Positions 58,240 to 64,000 of a stretch of DNA of 64,000 nucleotides are shown piece after piece. Every line of letters begins with the position of its first letter. The first letter of the stretch is position 1. A program made the position numbers and the translations under genes. The notes beneath the pieces are model-generated. The model had not been told where the DNA came from and ran no database searches. It saw nothing but the letters and a program-made list of their open reading frames with translations. The DNA is from Phytophthora sp. 'mugwort' (lineage: Eukaryota; Oomycota; Peronosporomycetes; Peronosporales; Peronosporaceae), in NCBI GenBank assembly GCA_033558025.1, contig JAUCEF010000010.1:1885001-1949000 (forward strand). Direction: 5' to 3'.

Positions 58240-60252
58240 TTACATAGTCTGCAGCTTGTTCTCGGCCTTGACTCGGATGACCTTGGAGGCGATGTCGCCA
58301 AACTGGACCAGTGTGTCGTATTGCGAGCGCGTAATATCCATCGCCGCACTGTGCACACAACAAATGGATCCCACGACGACCCCATCCGGACCTTTAATCG
58401 GGATACCGCAATAATACCTGACACCTTGACGCGTGACGGGGTTCAGATTGTAGAAGCGCACGTCTGCTTCCGGGTTCCGGACGATAAATGGCGCGTCGCC
58501 CATGAGCAGGTGCTGGCAGAACGTGTGCTCTCGAGGCAACATGGCATGGACGAGGTCGCGCATGGTACAGCTCAAGACTAATTGATGCGTCTTGCCAACG
58601 ATCGTGATCATCGTGCAGAAGAATCCGAGCTCCTTGCCCAAGAACGAGCAGATAATGTCGAGCTCAGGCATCGGTTCCTTCAAATCCATGAGCTCGTACT
58701 TGTCGATGCACTCGAGTCGAGCCACTTCGTTCTCAGGAACAGGAGCCGAGGGCGATGAGTTGTTCATGGGGTGCAACGGGTAGTTTCGTTGCTGAGCATT
58801 GGATAGCACGCAGTCTTTAGCTGCGGGCGCTTCACGGGCACGTCGGTCGAAATATTCTTCCACGGCGGACATGTACGTTTCCTCCTCGTTGCCGTTGTCG
58901 CTGCTGTAGATACTTTCCGTGCTAGTGCTTGAGTCAAGCAGCATCCTAATCACTGAGACTGCTGCATTTTTGGTACTTTCGACGGCAAGTTCTTCGCGCA
59001 GACTTTGACCCAGCGGCCGTGAGGATTCAGAATCGTCGACGATTTCCACTGGGCCGCGACGCCCGATCTGAACGTGAGAATAGTCGCAACGGTCCACCCA
59101 TTCCAAGCAGCGTATGCACACGCCCATGGCCGCGACGTGCCCGTTGTTAGTCTCAATGCTCTCGCGTGACCAACACGCGGTGCACACGTTGTACGCGCAG
59201 AGCTGGCACCGCCGCGCACAGCGCATCAACGCACTCAAGCGAAGGCCCTTGGTGCATGAGATGCAGCGTGAGTTTTGCACCTCGGCCTTAGGTATAGGCA
59301 CATTAACCGACTGCTGTGCAAACACTTGAGTGCCAAGACGTCGACGACGTACGACAGCCGGAAGACGAGGAATTCCTCCGGCCAGAGCAAGTAGTCTGCT
59401 GCGAGCCATTTTGTCGCTCGTCTGGCCGGCGATAGGCCCTCCATTTCCATTGTAAAGAGCGTGAAACATGACGCGTAGTTTGGTCGCGTTTCCGTCACTT
59501 TGGTCCTTGGGAACGGCAGGGACCGTGTCGACGACCAGCAGCGCCGTGACGCCGTCCAGCTGGTCGACACGGCCGCCAATTGCTTTTCCAGCAGTAAGCT
59601 CCTGTTCCGACAGCGAGAGAAGAGAGACTGAAAACCCTTGCGACATGTCAGGAGCCGACATGGAGCTCGTGGCCGCGTCACTCGTCGGTTGGAAGTATTC
59701 GAGGAAGCACCACTGCTGGTTGCGCGCCAGCAGTCTCGATCGTGCGAAGCAACCCGTTCTCACGGCAAGTTGGTGGCTATCGGGAATCATGCCTTGCGAC
59801 TGCTTTTCGTCAAGCACCTGCACGACAGAACCGTAGATAAACTGACTGCCGTAGAGCCCTCTCATGGCCGCATTGTAGTCATTCTCATCGCGTGAACACA
59901 GCACGGACGCCAGCTCTTGTGGGTTGCATGCAATGCTCCCCACCGTGAGCACCTCGTATCCTTCTCCATTGGTGCGTGATGTGCGTGATGACAACTCAAA
60001 GATCTCACTCTCGGATTGAGAGCCCAGACGGATGCAAGGCGTGGTCTTGATAGAGTCCCACAAGTCTGCCGGATCAGTCAGAGCACGCTTAAGTGCCACC
60101 GCCGAATTGGCATTGTGCACACGGAAAAGGAGCTCTTCGTCCTCAATCAACACTTTGCGTGACGGGTCTCGTGGTGAAGACGATGTGGTGCACGCGTTCG
60201 ACGCGTAGCTGGCCGAGAGTGTGGGGCTACGACGCGGAGTCTTGAACGGCAT
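58240..60252 (-). CDS. START-like / FYVE-like / GAF protein (full paralogue)
   Basis: This 670-residue intronless protein has three parts: a START-like region (about 88-300), a FYVE-like zinc cluster with Cys pairs 330/333, 349/352, 357/360 and 379/382 around ARRCQLCAYNVCTACW, and a C-terminal GAF domain (about 513-665) with FLGKELGFFCTMITIV, YYCGIPIKGPDGVVVGSICC. FYVE fingers bind phosphoinositide membranes and GAF domains sense small ligands; the combination suggests a membrane-associated sensor. The ATG at 60252 has A at -3; extending to 60291 would need a TTG start. A TATAAAAA box lies about 50 bp upstream, leaving a very short 5' UTR. Ser-rich linkers flank the zinc and GAF parts. It is a tandem paralogue of the 54965-56359 gene. 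Confidence 0.93.
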   Translation of the reverse strand: MPFKTPRRSPTLSASYASNACTTSSSPRDPSRKVLIEDEELLFRVHNANSAVALKRALTDPADLWDSIKTTPCIRLGSQSESEIFELSSRTSRTNGEGYEVLTVGSIACNPQELASVLCSRDENDYNAAMRGLYGSQFIYGSVVQVLDEKQSQGMIPDSHQLAVRTGCFARSRLLARNQQWCFLEYFQPTSDAATSSMSAPDMSQGFSVSLLSLSEQELTAGKAIGGRVDQLDGVTALLVVDTVPAVPKDQSDGNATKLRVMFHALYNGNGGPIAGQTSDKMARSRLLALAGGIPRLPAVVRRRRLGTQVFAQQSVNVPIPKAEVQNSRCISCTKGLRLSALMRCARRCQLCAYNVCTACWSRESIETNNGHVAAMGVCIRCLEWVDRCDYSHVQIGRRGPVEIVDDSESSRPLGQSLREELAVESTKNAAVSVIRMLLDSSTSTESIYSSDNGNEEETYMSAVEEYFDRRAREAPAAKDCVLSNAQQRNYPLHPMNNSSPSAPVPENEVARLECIDKYELMDLKEPMPELDIICSFLGKELGFFCTMITIVGKTHQLVLSCTMRDLVHAMLPREHTFCQHLLMGDAPFIVRNPEADVRFYNLNPVTRQGVRYYCGIPIKGPDGVVVGSICCVHSAAMDITRSQYDTLVQFGDIASKVIRVKAENKLQTM

Positions 60253-60299
60253 TTTGTCGTTGCACTTCGATGGTCGAAAAAGACGTGGCAAAAGTGCGC

Positions 60300-60308
60300 G
60301 TTTTTATA
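60300..60308 (-). promoter_or_regulatory. TATA-like box of the START-FYVE-GAF gene
   Basis: The minus strand reads CCTATAAAAACGCGCACTTT. The TATAAAAA is about 50 bp before the ATG, and GCGCACTTTTGCC just after it loosely resembles an oomycete initiator. Position and motif agree; no transcript evidence is available. Confidence 0.5.
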
Positions 60309-60309
60309 G

Positions 60310-61359
60310 GTTTCTGAGGATTTTTTTGTGTACCGTCGGAACTTGCTGACAAAGAAGTCGAGCCTTAAATGTCAGCTTCGACTCGAAAATATTAGTGAGA
60401 AGCTGCAACAGATGAATAGAAATGAGTGAAACGCAGGAGCGGTCTGTCTTATGGTGGATCCGATCTCCTCCCCTTCACTTCATGTCACAAAGCTTAAGAT
60501 GGAACACCAACGAAGTTCTGGGGTTTAACGGTGACCTTTCACTGCAACAGGCTGTCCGACATGTGGTGGAGACGAATATGGAGCCAGAAAGGAGTCTCCT
60601 CTGCTGCAGAGGAGGCCTTCAGCCGCTGGTTCCGTTGCCCACACAAATGCGAGTTGCGTGTCCGTCCATCGCACCTGCAAGCAATCCTGACTCAGGAGGG
60701 TATATCATTGCACATCAGGGACTGAACAACTGGTTAATTTAGTCGAACGGTGCGTGTGTATAGAATAAAATAAACTTTAGTATTTTTTAATTGTTTGCCA
60801 CTTGCAAAACTGCCAGTGGCACCAGTGCGGATTTTTTTTTCGAGGTCGATGCAACGCAGCGATGAGTCCGGATAGAGCAACGTCCCGATGCCAAAAGAAC
60901 ACGCGCTTTCCCTCTATTAATAGTTGCTGCTCGAAAGCCACGTCGCAACGGCGTCTGGCGCAACGCGAAGCTGCTCAGATGCCTTAACATTGACGCTATC
61001 TTTTTTTCTCTCTATGCGCTGAACGGAGACGTGCAGTGCTCTCTTTTCCCTGTCCAAGATGACAAAGGAATTCGTCCGAACTAACATCAGCTCGGCAACC
61101 GCTGGACACGCCTTTCTTCCACGAGTCTCTCTCAGACTGCTGTTTCCTTTAACTTCAATGAATAAAAATGGCAAGTATGGATATCTTTTGCTAAGAATGA
61201 AAAAACTGGCAAGTATGGATAGGTTTTGCTAATGATTGGCTACCAAGGGTTGCTCTATCAATTTTGCAAATGTGTTGTATATATCGTGAATGACGCTCGA
61301 AAGCGTTGTATTTAAATCTGCCCTTAAGCAGAAAATCAACAGGTCAAAAGTGTTCTCCT
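60310..61359. other. No gene recognised
   Basis: This is the spacer between the START-FYVE-GAF promoter and the ankyrin gene 3' end. A plus-strand ATG frame of 106 codons at 60422 has no motif. A repeated phrase, TGGCAAGTATGGATA, occurs at 61170 and 61208. The ankyrin transcript tail should lie in the right part. Confidence 0.45.
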
Positions 61360-64000
61360 TCACAGTGGCGGGAAAATGAAGCTTAACTTGCTCGGTACAA
61401 ACCCGTCCGCCTCCTCTCGAAGAAACGTCGCGAGCTCTCCGCGTCTTGTTGCTGTTTGACGGCTCACTAGGTCAAGATCCACAGCGCAAACCCACTGCAC
61501 CACGTCAACATGACGGTTAATCATGGCCTGCAGCAATCCTTCAGTCGAAACGAAGCTTGTTTCCACTAGTGTCGGTGCATTGGTGGATAATGACTCGATA
61601 GACGTAGTGTCAATTTCCTTCGTGTATATCATTTGTGGCGCAACAGTAGCTTGGAGCCAACGCAGCACACACAATTGACCGTAACCAGCAGCGGCATCAG
61701 CCATTGCCTCTATAAGCGACATCTTGCGAGGACTATCGGGTACCTTCCGGAAGAAAGTGAACTTCTCGTGCAGCCACGTTAAAATCCCGATCTGTCCACA
61801 ACGCGCAGCAGCAATCAATGCATCGTTCCAGATCGAAAGTCTGCCCAGCTTTGCGTGCAGCTCAACGGCCGGCACGTTCAGGAAAATCTCGCAGTTGCCA
61901 CAGATCCACGTCACGACGTCCAGGTGGCCCATAGCACAAGCCACATGCAGTGCGTATTCCACACCATGCTGACGGAATCGTCCTTCAGTTCGTACCGGTT
62001 GGAATTTAAGGAAAACGTAACTGAGGTATGCGAACTGTCGGTATTTCACGCCCCATTCTACAATAGAGGAATCACCCATGAGGGTCGAACTGTGTGTCTG
62101 GAACCATTGAAGAACATCCCCGGCTTTAGTGTACCTCATGATGGCTGTAAAAGTCTGGTGGGTGAATAACTGCGGGTGTTTGACACTGTAAAGCTGCTTT
62201 AGCACGAAAAGCTCCCCATGCTGCGCCGCCCACAGCGGCATCCACTCGAGCTTTAATGATGACTCGGGACAGTACTGTACAGCAAGACGCACGAACTTCG
62301 TCTGCCAATACGGACTCGTCTTAGCTGGAAGTGCCCATGCAAATGGGTTAAATCCAGGAGGTTTACCTCCTGCAGTGGTCCAAACCCCAGCAATGCGATT
62401 AACACTAGCGTTGACTCCAGTTCCAAGCTCGCTACCGTTTGCAGTTGCAATAACTGCTGCAGTCGAAGCAGTAACAGCGGCAGTCTGTGGCTCCATCGTT
62501 GCACTAGCAACACCACTTGATTCGTTACCGTTGCCTCCAGAGAGAGCGACAATATCCAAATGCTCCTCGTCATGTGTTCCTCGCCCCACAATGGAGCGAA
62601 GAACGATCTCGCGTTCTTTCACCGATAACGAAAACCCGGGTGACGCCAATTTCCTCTTCAACAACCACTCGATCATTTTAAAGTGGCCGAGCGATGCACA
62701 ACGATACAGCGTACTGCCGTCCACGATATCCAACGGCCGCGCACACCCAACAGATGGGAGGTTGTCATATGATGATCGCCGTTTGATTGAAGCTGCAGAT
62801 AGATCCGGTAGCATTCCATCGACGGCATTCGACGTGGCAGCGCGGTCTCGTCGCTCTCGCACCAGTACGACCTCTTGCACTTCTTCAGGAGGACTGTCTG
62901 TTCGCTTTTCGATCCATTCCGCCATCTTAACATTTCCTGTCGGAGCGGCCGCAATCAAGACTTGCGGTGACCACAATCCAAGTCGCTCAACGACGAACGC
63001 TAAAAGGTCGATGTTCCCGCTCGCCGCTGCCTTCTCGGTCGCACTTGGAGACAGGTTATGCCTCTGCTCCACTGGCATCCGGTCCGTTATGTACTTCACA
63101 AGCTCGAAATGACCTGATCCAATGGCAGCTTCAAGCGTGCGCAGATCCAGCGGCATTCTCATCTCCTTGTGCAGATATTGGAGCGTCTTGATATTTCCGT
63201 GAGCTGCCACACTCGGTAGAAACGCAGGCGAGCACGAGAAACGCGGGAAGCGAGGTACTAGCCAACGCAGCACTTCCACGTGTCCATTGGTAGCTGCCAG
63301 ATCCAGTACAAGCGAGCGGCATCCGTCGCTACTCCGATTCTTGTGTAGCCACTTCACCACCTCCAAATGTCCGTTGCCTGCCGCACTGCACATACCGACA
63401 GCTGTCCCCCCTTCTCGTCGCTTTTCATGCAAAAACTTGACTACCTCGAGGTGCCCATTCGCTGCAGCCATATCCATAGCGAGGCTAGTGCACGGCCATT
63501 GTCCATCCTCATGCAGCTTCTTGACCATTGCTAAATCCCCTCGTGCTGCGGCTGTATCAATTGCTCTGTAACGTCGCCGTCCAAGCGAAGTCCCTAATGC
63601 TTCAGCATCTTCCCACGGCAGTAGCGGATCTCTCTGGTCGTAGACATCCGCCAGCAGCCCCGCTCTCGACGCGAAGACTTCTCGGAAACATTTCCGCTTC
63701 GGGAACACCGCTACCCAGTTCAGTACCTGCAGCTGGGTCTCCAGAGGCTGCACCATGTAGACCACCACACCCGTGCTCTGTTCTGTATCATGTTTCTCCT
63801 GCTTTTCCTCCTGCTCGTAAAGCCACATGACGACTTCGAGCCGGCCAGCCGAGGCCGCGTACTCCATGGCTCGGTGCCTCTCGTACTGACAGCAGCAGTC
63901 TAGCCACTGCACGACCTCTTGGTCTCCCTGTCTCGACGCCTCGTACATGACCTCGGCTGGGAACTCGTACGCGGTGTTGCGGGAGCTCCAAGCCAGTACT
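61360..64000 (-). CDS. Ankyrin-repeat protein, 5' end beyond the window
   Basis: The open frame runs from the stop at 61360 to the window edge; the ATG at 63948 is internal, because 17 more codons (including YEFPAEV) stay open upstream. At least 880 residues are visible. Many oomycete-type ankyrin units follow one another, for example AMDMAAANGHLEVVKFLHEK, CSAAGNGHLEVVKWLHKN, DLAATNGHVEVLRWL, LEAAIGSGHFELVKYI and ALHVACAMGHLDVVTWICGN. Ankyrin repeats are protein-binding scaffolds. A non-repeat insert rich in Ala, Thr, Val, Ser and Asn (roughly 62395-62530) splits the array. No enzymatic domain is seen. The partner cannot be named. It is on the same strand as the other intact genes. Confidence 0.92.
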   Translation of the reverse strand, partial: VLAWSSRNTAYEFPAEVMYEASRQGDQEVVQWLDCCCQYERHRAMEYAASAGRLEVVMWLYEQEEKQEKHDTEQSTGVVVYMVQPLETQLQVLNWVAVFPKRKCFREVFASRAGLLADVYDQRDPLLPWEDAEALGTSLGRRRYRAIDTAAARGDLAMVKKLHEDGQWPCTSLAMDMAAANGHLEVVKFLHEKRREGGTAVGMCSAAGNGHLEVVKWLHKNRSSDGCRSLVLDLAATNGHVEVLRWLVPRFPRFSCSPAFLPSVAAHGNIKTLQYLHKEMRMPLDLRTLEAAIGSGHFELVKYITDRMPVEQRHNLSPSATEKAAASGNIDLLAFVVERLGLWSPQVLIAAAPTGNVKMAEWIEKRTDSPPEEVQEVVLVRERRDRAATSNAVDGMLPDLSAASIKRRSSYDNLPSVGCARPLDIVDGSTLYRCASLGHFKMIEWLLKRKLASPGFSLSVKEREIVLRSIVGRGTHDEEHLDIVALSGGNGNESSGVASATMEPQTAAVTASTAAVIATANGSELGTGVNASVNRIAGVWTTAGGKPPGFNPFAWALPAKTSPYWQTKFVRLAVQYCPESSLKLEWMPLWAAQHGELFVLKQLYSVKHPQLFTHQTFTAIMRYTKAGDVLQWFQTHSSTLMGDSSIVEWGVKYRQFAYLSYVFLKFQPVRTEGRFRQHGVEYALHVACAMGHLDVVTWICGNCEIFLNVPAVELHAKLGRLSIWNDALIAAARCGQIGILTWLHEKFTFFRKVPDSPRKMSLIEAMADAAAGYGQLCVLRWLQATVAPQMIYTKEIDTTSIESLSTNAPTLVETSFVSTEGLLQAMINRHVDVVQWVCAVDLDLVSRQTATRRGELATFLREEADGFVPSKLSFIFPPL

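Noticed and set aside
60253..60291. N-terminal extension of the START-FYVE-GAF protein by 13 residues
   Set aside because: It would need a TTG start and would fall over the likely transcription start.
60422..60742. 106-codon plus-strand frame as a gene
   Set aside because: No motif, biased toward chance, in the upstream flank of the START-FYVE-GAF gene.
1..64000. CRISPR array, tRNA or rRNA genes, prokaryotic operons
   Set aside because: No spaced identical repeats, no tRNA-like arms or ribosomal sequence noticed by eye, and the coding content is eukaryotic; a tRNA scan would be needed to be certain.

Overview
The window looks like a gene-poor, transposon-rich stretch of an oomycete nuclear genome, probably Phytophthora or a downy-mildew relative. 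The call rests on the intact genes: an intronless PDR-type ABC transporter, a pair of START-like/FYVE-like proteins (one with a C-terminal GAF domain) and a long ankyrin-repeat protein, all of kinds that are expanded in oomycetes. The transposon mix also fits: Ty3/gypsy, PIF/Harbinger, another DDE_Tnp_4-type element, a Crypton-type tyrosine recombinase, and Mutator-like elements with SWIM and Ulp1-like parts. Nothing looks prokaryotic: there are no operons and no Shine-Dalgarno logic. No species can be named from sequence alone.

Layout. 1-6.1 kb: decayed Ty3/gypsy element A (minus), split by a foldback insertion. 7.6-10.5 kb: gypsy relic B (plus). 12.7 kb: a dynein heavy-chain gene fragment. 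14-15 kb: PIF/Harbinger transposase relic with a convergent accessory-protein relic. 16.7-17.9 kb: gypsy integrase relic C (minus). 18.1-24.7 kb: gypsy element D (plus) with two clearly matching LTRs, carrying an antisense DDE transposase pseudogene between pol and the 3' LTR. 25.2-29.5 kb: intact full-size PDR transporter (minus). 30.0-30.6 kb: a broken copy of proteasome subunit Rpn8/PSMD7 (minus). 31.4-37.7 kb: gypsy element E (plus). 39.7-41.2 kb: Crypton recombinase relic (minus). 41.9-42.1 kb: long foldback. 42.8-43.1 kb: degenerate minisatellite. 44.2-46.5 kb: MULE with SWIM finger (plus). 47.4-49.5 kb: a second, less familiar transposase-like element (plus). 50.1-54.0 kb: composite FAR1-MULE-SWIM-Ulp1 element (minus) with recognisable introns. 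55.0-60.3 kb: two START-FYVE paralogues and a GAF remnant of a further copy. 61.4 kb to the window end: ankyrin gene, cut by the window edge.

Only four genes look intact: the ABC transporter, the two START-FYVE proteins and the ankyrin protein. All are on the minus strand, and the last three are clustered at the right. Nearly everything else is broken by stops and frameshifts, so the transposons look inactive. The strongest leads are the composite MULE, two of whose introns are filled with the same 11-bp CATGG-type repeat, the START-FYVE-GAF cluster with an orphan GAF remnant, the Cys in place of the Walker B Glu in NBD1 of the transporter, and the relics of the housekeeping genes dynein and Rpn8.
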